64,000 nucleotides of DNA from an uncultured Pelagibacteraceae bacterium (GTDB lineage Bacteria; Pseudomonadota; Alphaproteobacteria; Pelagibacterales; Pelagibacteraceae): assembly GCA_902561765.1 (NCBI GenBank), contig CACEQR010000008.1, positions 1 to 64,000 on the forward strand, read 5' to 3'. The notes below the pieces were generated by a model that was given only the letters and a program-made list of their open reading frames with translations, was not told where the DNA came from and searched no databases. Both the position numbers and the translations under genes were made by a program. Position 1 is the first letter of the stretch, and each line of letters begins with the position of its first letter. Shown here in pieces: positions 1 through 9,862 of this stretch.

Positions 1-321
1 ATAGCTAAAGAACTATACAGATCAAGTGAAGTTGTTGCAGATTCTAAAATAAGGGATCAGTTAAAAAATTTTGAAGAATCAGGTTATCAATCCTTACCAA
101 TTTGCATTGCTAAGACTCAATATAGTTTTTCCACAGACCCGAATTTAAAGGGCGCACCTTCTGGACATGTTCTACCAATTAGAGAGGTAAGATTATCATC
201 GGGAGCAGAATTTATAGTAGTTGTTTGCGGTGCAATAATGACAATGCCTGGTTTACCAAAGGTGCCAGCTGCAGATAAAATAAGAATAAATGATAAAGGT
301 GAAACAGAAGGTTTATTTTAG
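1..321 (+). CDS. fhs: formate--tetrahydrofolate ligase, C-terminal fragment (truncated by window edge)
   Basis: Frame 1 open from base 1 to TAG at 319-321; translation ...[57 protein letters not shown] matches the Fhs C-terminus from family knowledge. Confidence 0.9.
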   Translation: MAKELYRSSEVVADSKIRDQLKNFEESGYQSLPICIAKTQYSFSTDPNLKGAPSGHVLPIREVRLSSGAEFIVVVCGAIMTMPGLPKVPAADKIRINDKGETEGLF

Positions 322-1098
322 AAGATAATTTAACCAGTTTCCGAGCTCTCGCATTCTAAGATCTTTATTTGTTTTTTTATTCTCCTCTGCAATCATCGCT
401 ACATGGCTATTTATTTCCTGTTCATCAGCAAAAGCTTTATTATTTAAAAGACGATCTTTTCTAAAATGAATAAGACTTATCATTTTATCATAAGTAATTT
501 CAGGATGATATTGAATTCCCCAAATATCGCTAACACCAGATTTGAAATTCACTCCCATAACTTTATTTATAGAATTAGAGGCTAACAAGATTGAATTATT
601 AGGCAATTTTACAACTTCATCAAAATTAAATGCTGGTGTATTAAAAGTTTTACTTTTATTTTTATAAATTGGATGTTGTATTCCATTGCTGTTTATTTGA
701 ATATTATGTGCTATTCCTCTATGAGATCCATTCATACATCTTTTTACTTGTCCTCCAGCAACGGTAGCAGCTACCTGGAGACCCCAACAAATAGCCAATA
801 TTTTTTTAATTTTATTTTGACATGATTTCATAAATTCAATTTGTCTTCGTATTTCAATTGTATCATTATAAATATTTAAACTACTCCCTCCCCAGATTAG
901 TCCATCAAATTTTTCTAAATCTTTTGCTACTTCTGAAATATTTTTATCAGACGAGGGATTAACTACGTCAATTTTTAAACTATTTGTAAAATAACTAATA
1001 CTATCTTTTAGACTTTCGGTATGAGTTTTAATTCCACCTTCAGTAAAACTTTGATTCTCTTCTTTTAGATTGCCCTCAACTATTAATATTCTTTTCAT
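313..1098 (-). CDS. class I glutamine amidotransferase-like protein (GMP synthase GATase-like)
   Basis: Intact 261-aa [18 protein letters not shown] nucleophile elbow and [10 protein letters not shown] motif. Confidence 0.85.
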   Translation of the reverse strand: MKRILIVEGNLKEENQSFTEGGIKTHTESLKDSISYFTNSLKIDVVNPSSDKNISEVAKDLEKFDGLIWGGSSLNIYNDTIEIRRQIEFMKSCQNKIKKILAICWGLQVAATVAGGQVKRCMNGSHRGIAHNIQINSNGIQHPIYKNKSKTFNTPAFNFDEVVKLPNNSILLASNSINKVMGVNFKSGVSDIWGIQYHPEITYDKMISLIHFRKDRLLNNKAFADEQEINSHVAMIAEENKKTNKDLRMRELGNWLNYLLK

Positions 1099-2258
1099 CT
1101 AAACAATTCTCCAGAGATACTATGTTTGTACATAATTTTCATATCAGAAATAGTCAATTTTTTGGGATTAGATGTTGTTGATGGATCATTTAAGGCCATC
1201 TCAGAAAGCTCGTCTAAATCGATTTTATTAGGATCAATCACATCAGATAATTTATGGGGTATTTTGAGTTCTTTTCTTAAATCCAATATCCATTTTAAAT
1301 AAGAGTCAAAACTTTTTGATAAATTAAGATAATCACAAATAGAAATAATTTTTTCTTCTATAGTATCTCTATTGAAAGTTAATACATATGGCATGAATAT
1401 TGCGTTAGATAATCCATGATGAATATTAAACTTAGCATTTAAAGGATGACTTAGAGAGTGTATGGCACCAAGGCCTTTCTGAAAAGCAGTTGAGCCCATA
1501 CTAGCAGCAGCTAATAAATCTGATCTTGCATCTAAATCATTGCCATTGTGTACTGCATTTAATAAAGATTTTTTTATCAGTCTCATTCCTTCAATTGCAA
1601 TTCCATCTGCCATAGGATGAAAACCTGGTGCACAATAAGCCTCTAAATTATGAGCAAGCGCATCCATTCCTGTTGCCCCTGTTAAACGTGGAGAAAGATC
1701 TTTTGTTAAGATTGGATCTAAAATAACTATTGCTGGTAAAAATTTTGGATGAAAAATTATTTTTTTAATTCCAGTTTCTTTATTTATTATTGCAGAGGCT
1801 CTTCCTGTTTCTGAACCAGTTCCTGCCGTAGTAGGAATGGCAATTATTGGTGGAATATTTTCATTATTTGCTCTTTTCCAATAATCTCCAATATCTTCAA
1901 AATCCCATATAGGTCTATTTTGTGCAGACATAAATGCAATTGCTTTTCCAACATCAAGTCCACTACCACCTCCAAAAGCAATTACTCCATCACAATTATT
2001 TTTCTTAAATTCTTTAACACCTTCCTCAACATTTTCACCAAATGGATTTCCTGAAAAATTAGAAAACACCACTAAATTATTAATTTCTTTTTTAATTATA
2101 GAAATTACTTCTTTTGCCATTTGCAAGTTAATCAAATCTTTATCTGTTACGAATAAGGGATTTCGAATGTTTAAATTTGAACAAGCTAAATAAAGATCAT
2201 TAATTCTATCTTTGCCAACCCAGATAGTTGTAGGATAATTCCAATTATAGTTACTCAT
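1095..2258 (-). CDS. iron-containing alcohol dehydrogenase
   Basis: 387 aa; GGGSGLDVGKAIAF, PTTAGTGSE and GLGAIHSLSHPLNAKFNIHHGLSNAI motifs; 4-nt overlap with the downstream gene. Confidence 0.9.
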   Translation of the reverse strand: MSNYNWNYPTTIWVGKDRINDLYLACSNLNIRNPLFVTDKDLINLQMAKEVISIIKKEINNLVVFSNFSGNPFGENVEEGVKEFKKNNCDGVIAFGGGSGLDVGKAIAFMSAQNRPIWDFEDIGDYWKRANNENIPPIIAIPTTAGTGSETGRASAIINKETGIKKIIFHPKFLPAIVILDPILTKDLSPRLTGATGMDALAHNLEAYCAPGFHPMADGIAIEGMRLIKKSLLNAVHNGNDLDARSDLLAAASMGSTAFQKGLGAIHSLSHPLNAKFNIHHGLSNAIFMPYVLTFNRDTIEEKIISICDYLNLSKSFDSYLKWILDLRKELKIPHKLSDVIDPNKIDLDELSEMALNDPSTTSNPKKLTISDMKIMYKHSISGELFR

Positions 2259-3519
2259 TATTATTTTCTAACATTAAATCTAAAAATAAAGATGCAGTCC
2301 AAGAAAAATTAGTTGCACCAAATCCTTCTCCAGTTTTGCAACTAAAATACTCATTAAAACCTTTCTGTTTAACAAGATTAATAGTTTTTTTTTTGATTTG
2401 ATTTGCAAATTTAATATCTTTATTTTTTAATCCTTGATAGATAATCCAATTACAGTTTATCCATACTGGACCTCTCCAATATCTTTTTTCTTCAAACTTT
2501 TGATGGCTTGATTTTATACTTGAAAAAAAATATTTTTCTTTATTGCTATGTTTCTTTAAGTTTTTGATAATTTTATTATTTAATTTTTTATCTTTCAAAT
2601 CGGCAAATAAAATAAAATAATGAGTAATAGATGGTATGGATATTTTTTTTTTATTTTTCAAATCAAGATTTAAAAAATTATTATTTTTTTGATTATAAAG
2701 TTTAACAATTTTTTTTTCAGATCTTAAAATATAAGAATCTATCTCATTACTTTTTAAATCAAATATTTTTAATAGTTTAGAAAGATCTTTATTTGCCCTC
2801 AAAAATATCGAATTAAATCCAACATCGACAACATTAAATAATGAAACTTTAAAAAGTTTGTTTGGATTATAATTATTTTTTCTCAAGTGATTTTTAATTG
2901 TTACATATCGATCATAATCAATATCTAGAGGGCGATATTCAGGATTAACGACCTTATTATCCCCTCTTTTGTATTTTAAATTTTTTGGGATTTTTACTTT
3001 ACTCATTGAATAATCCCATAAAGGTGAATTGTCATATCCACTTTCCCATGGATGTAAAATTGATATTAATCCTGAATTATTTGGATCTCTAAATTTAATA
3101 AACCATTTATGATATTTTAAAACTGCTTTAATAATTTTTTTAAATTCAGCTTTTTCTTTACTCTTAATTTTATTTTTATCTAAAATTAATTTTATTATTA
3201 TTGCAAGAATAGGTGGTTGTGTAATTCCAGATGAATGAATTTTATTTCCACAAGCCCAAACAGAATGGTTTGGATAATAATTAGTATTTAAATCATGGAA
3301 TAAAATATGAGGTATCATTCCATCTTTCCATTGACCATTTATGAGTGTTTTTATTTCATCTAGAGCATATTTAAGTTTAAAATGTGAATAACCTAAAGCT
3401 ATAAATCCAGAATCCCAATTCCATTGGGCCGGATATAATTTGTTATTGGTTGGTAAAGTATATCCCTTTTTTTTATTGCCTAGTAAGACCTTTTTGGCAG
3501 AATTAATAAAATTTCTCAT
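2251..3519 (-). CDS. GH63/trehalase-like glycoside hydrolase (glucosylglycerate/mannosylglycerate hydrolase-like)
   Basis: 422 aa; YPAQWNWDSGFIALGYSHF and RYWRGPVWINCNWIIYQGL motifs typical of (alpha/alpha)6 GH63-like enzymes. Confidence 0.7.
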   Translation of the reverse strand: MRNFINSAKKVLLGNKKKGYTLPTNNKLYPAQWNWDSGFIALGYSHFKLKYALDEIKTLINGQWKDGMIPHILFHDLNTNYYPNHSVWACGNKIHSSGITQPPILAIIIKLILDKNKIKSKEKAEFKKIIKAVLKYHKWFIKFRDPNNSGLISILHPWESGYDNSPLWDYSMSKVKIPKNLKYKRGDNKVVNPEYRPLDIDYDRYVTIKNHLRKNNYNPNKLFKVSLFNVVDVGFNSIFLRANKDLSKLLKIFDLKSNEIDSYILRSEKKIVKLYNQKNNNFLNLDLKNKKKISIPSITHYFILFADLKDKKLNNKIIKNLKKHSNKEKYFFSSIKSSHQKFEEKRYWRGPVWINCNWIIYQGLKNKDIKFANQIKKKTINLVKQKGFNEYFSCKTGEGFGATNFSWTASLFLDLMLENNNE

Positions 3520-4712
3520 TAACCCTTCACACTTCCTGCTGTTAGTCCACTTACCAAATATTTTTCAAAATAAACAAAAATAAATAAAACTGGAATAGTA
3601 ACAACAACAGATCCTGCCATTAAATATTGTCTAGGTGTCTCTGCATCACCGCTCAAATATTGTATTGCTCTTGATAAAGTAAATGTATTTGGATTATCTA
3701 GAAACATTAAAGAAAATAAGAATTCATTCCATGCTATCATAAAAACATAAAGGGCAACTGAGGAAATAGCAGGTATGCTTAATGGTAAGATAATTTTTAT
3801 TATTATACCAAACCAATTTAACTTATCCATAATAGCAGCTTCTTCTAATTCTTTAGGTATGCTCTTGAAATATCCTTGAAGCATATATATTGCAACTGGT
3901 AAAGTAGTTGCTGTATACACTATTAAAAGACCACCAACATTATTCCTTAAACCCAGCTGACTAAATACAGTATATAAAGGTATCACCAAAACTATAGCTG
4001 GAAACATATAAATAATTAATATTGAAGTAGATAAAAAGTTTTTTCCAAAAAAGTTTAATCTTGCAACTGCATATGCTGCAGGAATAGCAAAAATTAATGT
4101 AATTATAACTGTTCCAACTGAAACAAATGAACTGATAAGGATATATCTTCCAAATTTATAAGTATCAAAAATAACAAAGTAAGATTTAAACAATTCTTTT
4201 ATATCCTGAGCAAAATTAATACTAAAATCTAAAGGATTTATAAGCAGCGCGGCCTGTGTTTTAAAACTTGTAACTAACATCATGTAAAACGGAAATAAAA
4301 TTACAAAAGAAAATAAAACAATTCCAAAAAGAGTTAAAAATTCAAATACTACTTTTTGAGATGAGTAATCAAGCTCTAAATTTTTTTGATTATATTTATC
4401 AATTTTTAAAGAGTAAAAGATTAAAATTCCAAAGATACCAACATTATACCAAACAGGCATCATTTGGAGAATATATCCGTCGACAAAAGTAAACAGTATA
4501 GCAAATATTAATGACTTTATAATTTTATGAAACTTATCTCCAATAATCAAATTTATTAAGGATATTCCAATTCCTAACGTTAAGATAATTGCGAAATTAA
4601 AATTTTTTAGTTCTATTCCTTGTAATGTAGATAAAACTTTCCAAATGGAAACTAGGAAAAATAAAAAAATAGATGAGATTAAACAATACAATATAAGACT
4701 TTTAATTTTCAT
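3519..4712 (-). CDS. carbohydrate ABC transporter permease (MalG-like), with hydrophobic N-terminal extension
   Basis: 397 aa, multiple TM segments; EEAAIMDKLNWFGIIIKIILPLSIPAISSVALYVFMIAWNEFLFSLMF inner-membrane permease signature. Confidence 0.88.
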   Translation of the reverse strand: MKIKSLILYCLISSIFLFFLVSIWKVLSTLQGIELKNFNFAIILTLGIGISLINLIIGDKFHKIIKSLIFAILFTFVDGYILQMMPVWYNVGIFGILIFYSLKIDKYNQKNLELDYSSQKVVFEFLTLFGIVLFSFVILFPFYMMLVTSFKTQAALLINPLDFSINFAQDIKELFKSYFVIFDTYKFGRYILISSFVSVGTVIITLIFAIPAAYAVARLNFFGKNFLSTSILIIYMFPAIVLVIPLYTVFSQLGLRNNVGGLLIVYTATTLPVAIYMLQGYFKSIPKELEEAAIMDKLNWFGIIIKIILPLSIPAISSVALYVFMIAWNEFLFSLMFLDNPNTFTLSRAIQYLSGDAETPRQYLMAGSVVVTIPVLFIFVYFEKYLVSGLTAGSVKG

Positions 4713-5961
4713 CAGCTCTCCTTCCTAATAGTTTAAAATAAATAAACATAAATATTAAAAGAAGCAAAACTATAACAATTGAAACAGCGGATCCCATTCC
4801 AATATCAGATATTGTGAAACCTTGCTCATAGACATTGATTGGCAGTGTTCTAGTACCGGATGCTCCTCCAGTAAGTAAGAAAATATCTTCAAATTTATTA
4901 AAATTCCAAATAAATCTAATCATGAACAAAATTGATATTACAGCTGTAATCTGCGGTAGTGTTATGCTTATAAATTTTTGAAGTGGTCCAGCTCCATCAA
5001 CATCTGCTGCCTCATATAGTTCTTTTGGTACAGCCTGTAGTCGAGCAAGTATAAATAAAAACGCTAATGGAAAATATCGCCAAATTTCAAAAATTATAAC
5101 GGTTGTTAATGCTAATCTTAATTTCAAATCAAAACCAAAAAAATTAATAGTTAAATATTTTTGACCTAATAAATTTAAAGGCTCTTGAATAACTTGAAAA
5201 TTTAATAAAAGGTTATTTAATGTTCCGCTGTAAGGATCCAATAGTAGTTCCCAAGTATATGCTAATGCTACAACAGGTCCCACGTAAGGAAATAGTAAAA
5301 TACTTCTCATAAAAGTTCTTCCAAAAAATTTTTGATTTACGAGTTGGGCTGCTAAAATTCCAAATACTATTGATCCTATTGTCCCAAAAAAGGTATAATA
5401 AAAAGTTGTTGTTAAAAGATCAAAAAATTCATTTTGAAAAAAAACCTTTTTAAAATTTTTTAATGTAAAGTCAGTATTTAAAAGAATATTATCTGATTTA
5501 CCTGACAACTTAGGCTTAATAGATTTTATTTCTTTTTTATTGATTTTTTCACCATTCTTATTTTTTAGGACTATTTGAAAATTCTCTCTGTATTTAGCTT
5601 TCCAATTTCCAAAATCACAATAAATTATATTTGACTTTAGCTGACATCTTTCATCTAAATTTAGAGGTTCAGAATTTTTTGGGATTTTATCTTGAAATTT
5701 AACATCTCTTATATCCAATATTAATGAACTATTTCTTAACTTATAAATTATCTTTATTTCGTCTGAGCTATCTTTTATTGATTTAACTATTTTTTTTGCT
5801 CTTGGCTCTGGAATTCTTATGTCTTTTAAACCTACTTCTTTAAAACTAATCCAAACATTAGCAAATATAGGAAATAATATAATTGAAAAAACAAGGAAAA
5901 CTGCAGGTAATAATAAAATGTAAGCAGTTCTTTTTTCTATTTTTGAAAGAGTATCACTCAT
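4702..5961 (-). CDS. carbohydrate ABC transporter permease (MalF-like) with large loop after TM1
   Basis: 419 aa; YEAADVDGAGPLQKFISITLPQI EAA-loop; about 130-aa hydrophilic insertion after the first TM. Confidence 0.87.
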   Translation of the reverse strand: MSDTLSKIEKRTAYILLLPAVFLVFSIILFPIFANVWISFKEVGLKDIRIPEPRAKKIVKSIKDSSDEIKIIYKLRNSSLILDIRDVKFQDKIPKNSEPLNLDERCQLKSNIIYCDFGNWKAKYRENFQIVLKNKNGEKINKKEIKSIKPKLSGKSDNILLNTDFTLKNFKKVFFQNEFFDLLTTTFYYTFFGTIGSIVFGILAAQLVNQKFFGRTFMRSILLFPYVGPVVALAYTWELLLDPYSGTLNNLLLNFQVIQEPLNLLGQKYLTINFFGFDLKLRLALTTVIIFEIWRYFPLAFLFILARLQAVPKELYEAADVDGAGPLQKFISITLPQITAVISILFMIRFIWNFNKFEDIFLLTGGASGTRTLPINVYEQGFTISDIGMGSAVSIVIVLLLLIFMFIYFKLLGRRADEN

Positions 5962-5997
5962 AATAAAAGCGGATAATACACATTATCCGCTTTTATT
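5962..5997 (-). terminator. Perfect 16-bp hairpin (loop acac) between solute-binding-protein gene and permease gene
   Basis: aataaaagcggataat-acac-attatccgcttttatt; arms are exact reverse complements. Confidence 0.75.
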
Positions 5998-6015
5998 TAA
6001 ATTTAAATTACTAGA

Positions 6016-7344
6016 TTAAAATTGAGAGAGTTTTTGATTGATCATATCTACTGCTTGATCAATATCAATCTGTCCATCAACATAAAGTCTAGTTATTCTA
6101 TTAATAAACTTGTTATTAATAATTTTAGATGCTCTAGAAAGTTCACCTTCTTTTACACCCCATCTTTTAGCCTGATCTAATCCAGCAACGATATTATTTA
6201 TAACATCCTCTGAATATAGGTCTGATAATGGTGCTTTTCTATCAACTCCAACAGGTAGTTTACTCCATGCTTTTGTAAATGCCTCTGGATCACTTGCGTT
6301 TCCTCTTCTCACAGGAAATTTACCTTCTGGTGCGATTGAAAGTGTCTTTGTATAACCTTCATCCATTGAATATTTGATAAATGCACTTGCTTCTTCTGTA
6401 TCAGCATCAGCTGTTATTCCAAAGTATCTTACATCAGCCCATGCGGCCCCTTTTTTATTATTAGGACCACTTAAGTTTGTAATAAAACCAGTCTTTGAAG
6501 CTAACTCCCCAGATGTTGGATCACTGTTTATCGTTGGAGGAGCTGAATCTCTTAAACCAGCTAATTCATCCATAATAAATGGAGACCAAATTATCATTGG
6601 AGTTTTTCCAGCAAAGTATAATTCTCTAGATTGCTTCCAATATAATTCTCCTGGAGGACTTGCATTTGCAATAACTTTATAAAATTCTAATGCTGCCTTT
6701 AATTTTTTACCTTGTTTTCTTACCGCTCCTTTTTTAACAACGTTAACTCCATTTGCTAAAAGAACATGTTCTAAAACTTGGCTCATAAAGTTTTCATCAG
6801 TTTTTGTAGCTGCTACAAAACCAAACATTCCGTCACCAGATAGTGCTTCTACTGCTTTAGTTATATTTTCATAACTTGTTGGTGGCGCAAGACCTGCTTT
6901 TTCAAATAAGTCTTTTCTGTAGACTACCATTTGAGTCCAGCCATCAACTGGTACTGCTGCTATTTTTGACCCACTCTTAGCCATATTTAATGCACCTGGT
7001 GCAAAAGTTTTTTTACCAAGATCTTTAACAACTGCATTATTAGCATCTACATCTAATATTCCTGCCTCAGCCCAAGGTAAGACGTATTGTAAAGTATGAT
7101 AAATTACATCTGGAAGATCACCAGCCGCAGCAGCAGCTGTTGCTCTTGTTCCTAAATCTTTTTCTTCTACAGGAATAACTTCAACTTTGATGCCAGTTTT
7201 AGCTTCAAAATTCTTGGCCATAGCTTCTTGCTTAGCCATTCTAGCTGGTTGAACTTCTGTAGTCCAAAAAGTAATGTCTGCAAAACTAATATTTGTTACA
7301 AAAAATATTAGTGCGCATACAGTAATTGTTATTTTTTTAATCAT
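6016..7344 (-). CDS. ABC transporter extracellular solute-binding protein family 1 (sugar type)
   Basis: 442 aa with signal peptide; ITFWTTEVQPARMAKQEAMAKNFEAKTGIKVEVIPVEEKDL... typical SBP family 1. Confidence 0.88.
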   Translation of the reverse strand: MIKKITITVCALIFFVTNISFADITFWTTEVQPARMAKQEAMAKNFEAKTGIKVEVIPVEEKDLGTRATAAAAAGDLPDVIYHTLQYVLPWAEAGILDVDANNAVVKDLGKKTFAPGALNMAKSGSKIAAVPVDGWTQMVVYRKDLFEKAGLAPPTSYENITKAVEALSGDGMFGFVAATKTDENFMSQVLEHVLLANGVNVVKKGAVRKQGKKLKAALEFYKVIANASPPGELYWKQSRELYFAGKTPMIIWSPFIMDELAGLRDSAPPTINSDPTSGELASKTGFITNLSGPNNKKGAAWADVRYFGITADADTEEASAFIKYSMDEGYTKTLSIAPEGKFPVRRGNASDPEAFTKAWSKLPVGVDRKAPLSDLYSEDVINNIVAGLDQAKRWGVKEGELSRASKIINNKFINRITRLYVDGQIDIDQAVDMINQKLSQF

Positions 7345-7413
7345 TGATTTCCCCTCTTTTTTCGTTGATTAATTAAGTAAATGTATCAGCGAGAGAAATG
7401 AATGACAATAGAT

Positions 7414-7443
7414 ATTAAAAACCACTTAAACTCAAAAAGTCAA
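7414..7443 (-). promoter_or_regulatory. Putative sigma70-type promoter for SBP gene (TTGACT - 18 nt - TTTAAT)
   Basis: Minus-strand TTGACT (7443-7438) and TTTAAT (7419-7414) upstream of the ATG at 7344. Confidence 0.45.
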
Positions 7444-7457
7444 CAAATATAATATTT

Positions 7458-8414
7458 TTAAATCAAAAATTTTTTATTTTTTAGAATTGATCTAATTATT
7501 TTAAACATTAGGGGAATTTTTTTTGAATTAAACTTTTTTAAAATAAAAGGTGCAATTTCTCTTACAAGTTGTTCTCCTTCTACAGTATCATTTGCCATAA
7601 ACTTTTTTTTAGCCCTTTGAAAAGTAAAACCTTGTCCTAAATAGTTTCCCATTTTACTATTTCTTCCTCCTGCAGCACTTACATACAAGTCTCCAACACC
7701 AGCTAGACTTAAAACCGTATCTTCTTTTCCCTTTAAATGTTTAGTTATGTATTTCATTTCTGATAATGATTTTTGAAACAAACTTGAAGATTTATTCAAA
7801 CTTAAACCCGAGCCAATTATCAGGGAATAAATATTTTTTATTGCCGAACATATTTCAACACCCACTACATCTTTAGAATATTCAATCAAATAGTATTTTG
7901 TTGAAATCATTTTACCTAACAATTTTGCAATTTGAATATTTTTGTTTGCAATGATTACACTTGTTTGACATTTTCTGGCTAATTCTTTAGCTAAACATGG
8001 TCCTTTCAAAACTGATATATTTAATTTAGGAGTATTTTTTCCAAGCGTTTGAGAAATAGAAACAATTTTTTTATTTTTCCTTTCATATTTAAGACCTTTT
8101 GTAAGAACTAAAACTGGAGATTTTACTTTATACTTTTTTAATTCTTTACTAATGAAATCTATTCCTGTTAAGCTTAAAGCTATAACAATAAGATCATATT
8201 TTTCCAAAAAAATTTCTTTAGAATACTTTTTAAATATAAGTTTTTTCGAAAGATTAATTTTTAACCCTGAATGAAATTTATTTTTTGATGATAAATTTTT
8301 AATAAATCTTTGGCTATATGGTTCTGTAATAAATACTTTATGATTATTGTCTATACATGGAACAGAGAACGCTGACCCCATGGCCCCGCCTCCAATAATT
8401 AGAATTTTTTTCAT
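7458..8414 (-). CDS. gpsA: glycerol-3-phosphate dehydrogenase [NAD(P)+]
   Basis: 318 aa; GGGAMGSAFS Rossmann motif, VLTKGL, GPCLAKELA, EICSAIKNIYSL, GVGDLYVSAAGGRNSKMG. Confidence 0.9.
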   Translation of the reverse strand: MKKILIIGGGAMGSAFSVPCIDNNHKVFITEPYSQRFIKNLSSKNKFHSGLKINLSKKLIFKKYSKEIFLEKYDLIVIALSLTGIDFISKELKKYKVKSPVLVLTKGLKYERKNKKIVSISQTLGKNTPKLNISVLKGPCLAKELARKCQTSVIIANKNIQIAKLLGKMISTKYYLIEYSKDVVGVEICSAIKNIYSLIIGSGLSLNKSSSLFQKSLSEMKYITKHLKGKEDTVLSLAGVGDLYVSAAGGRNSKMGNYLGQGFTFQRAKKKFMANDTVEGEQLVREIAPFILKKFNSKKIPLMFKIIRSILKNKKFLI

Positions 8415-8525
8415 AAATAAATTAACTAATTGTAACTATTTATTAATAACAAGTAATTTTAAAGAAAAAATAGTTTTATTTTTTTGATTTTATTAATAAA
8501 ATAAACATAAAATTAAACAGTTTAT

Positions 8526-9854
8526 ATGAACAAAATAGCGATAATTGGTGCAGGCCCTTGTGGTTTATCAATGTTGAGAGCCTTTGAACACGCAGAACAA
8601 AAGGGAGAAAAAGTTCCAGAAATCGTATGTTTTGAAAAACAAGATGATTGGGGAGGACTATGGAACTACAGTTGGAGAACAGGTTCAGATCAATATGGTG
8701 ATCCAGTCCCCAATAGTATGTATAGATATTTATGGTCAAACGGACCAAAAGAATGTTTAGAATTTGCAGATTATTCTTTTGATGAGCATTTTGGAAAGCC
8801 TATTCCGTCTTTTCCACCTAGAGAAGTATTACACAACTACATAATTGGAAGAGTAAATAAAGGAAGTATTAAAAGCAAAATAAAATTTAGCACAAGTGTA
8901 AAAAGTGTAAATTATAATTCAGATAAATTTGAAATTAGCTATCAAGATAAAACTAACAATAAAATTTTGCATGATAAATTTGATTATGTAATTGTTTCAA
9001 CTGGACACTTTTCAGTACCATTTATTCCTGAATACAAGGGGATGAGTTCTTTCCCAGGAAGAATAATGCATTCTCATGATTTTAGAGATGCTGAAGAATT
9101 TAGAGATAAAAATGTTATAGTACTCGGAAGCAGTTATTCGGCTGAGGATGTTGCGCTACAATGTAATAAATATGGAGCCAAAACTGTAACTATAGGTTAT
9201 AGACACAACCCAATGGGTTTTAAATGGCCTTCAGGTATGAAAGAAGTTTATTATCTAGATAGATTAGAAGGCAACAACGCAATTTTTAAAGATGGGACAA
9301 AACAAGAGGCTGATGTAATTATATTATGTACCGGATACCTACATCATTTTCCATTTTTGAACGAGAAACTAAAGCTTAAAACTCATAATAGATTATATCC
9401 ACCTAAATTGTATAAAGGAGTTGTATGGCAAGATAACCACAAGTTAATGTACCTAGGTATGCAGGATCAATTTCATACTTTTAATATGTTTGATTGCCAA
9501 GCATGGTTTGCAAGAGATGTAATAATGAATAAAATTAAAATTCCAAATGATAGTGAAATAGAAAAAGATATTTCCAAATGGGTCTCTATGGAAGAAAAAT
9601 TGGAAAATCCAGATCAAATGATAGATTTTCAAACGGAATATACAAAAGAACTTCACGAAATGTCAGATTATCCAAAAATTGATTTTGAATTAATAAGAAA
9701 ACATTTCAAGGAATGGGAACATCATAAAATGGATGATATATCAACTTATAGAAATAAATCTTTTTCATCACCTGTAACTGGGTCCATTGCCCCTATTCAC
9801 CATACCCCTTGGGCATCTGCGATGGACGACTCTATGGATACGTTTTTAAAATAA
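8526..9854 (+). CDS. tmm: flavin-containing monooxygenase, trimethylamine monooxygenase-like
   Basis: 442 aa; GAGPCGLSMLRA FAD motif, FMO fingerprint region (FPGRIMHSHDFRD), NADPH motif GSSYSAEDVALQ, C-terminal SPVTGSIAPIHHTPWASAMDDSMDTFL; adjacent to TMAO transporter and demethylase genes. Confidence 0.85.
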   Translation: MNKIAIIGAGPCGLSMLRAFEHAEQKGEKVPEIVCFEKQDDWGGLWNYSWRTGSDQYGDPVPNSMYRYLWSNGPKECLEFADYSFDEHFGKPIPSFPPREVLHNYIIGRVNKGSIKSKIKFSTSVKSVNYNSDKFEISYQDKTNNKILHDKFDYVIVSTGHFSVPFIPEYKGMSSFPGRIMHSHDFRDAEEFRDKNVIVLGSSYSAEDVALQCNKYGAKTVTIGYRHNPMGFKWPSGMKEVYYLDRLEGNNAIFKDGTKQEADVIILCTGYLHHFPFLNEKLKLKTHNRLYPPKLYKGVVWQDNHKLMYLGMQDQFHTFNMFDCQAWFARDVIMNKIKIPNDSEIEKDISKWVSMEEKLENPDQMIDFQTEYTKELHEMSDYPKIDFELIRKHFKEWEHHKMDDISTYRNKSFSSPVTGSIAPIHHTPWASAMDDSMDTFLK

Positions 9855-9862
9855 TAAAATAT

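Noticed and set aside
8476-8748. 90-aa minus-strand ORF overlapping the start of tmm
   Set aside because: Antisense to a strongly supported coding region; low-complexity hydrophobic sequence without family features.
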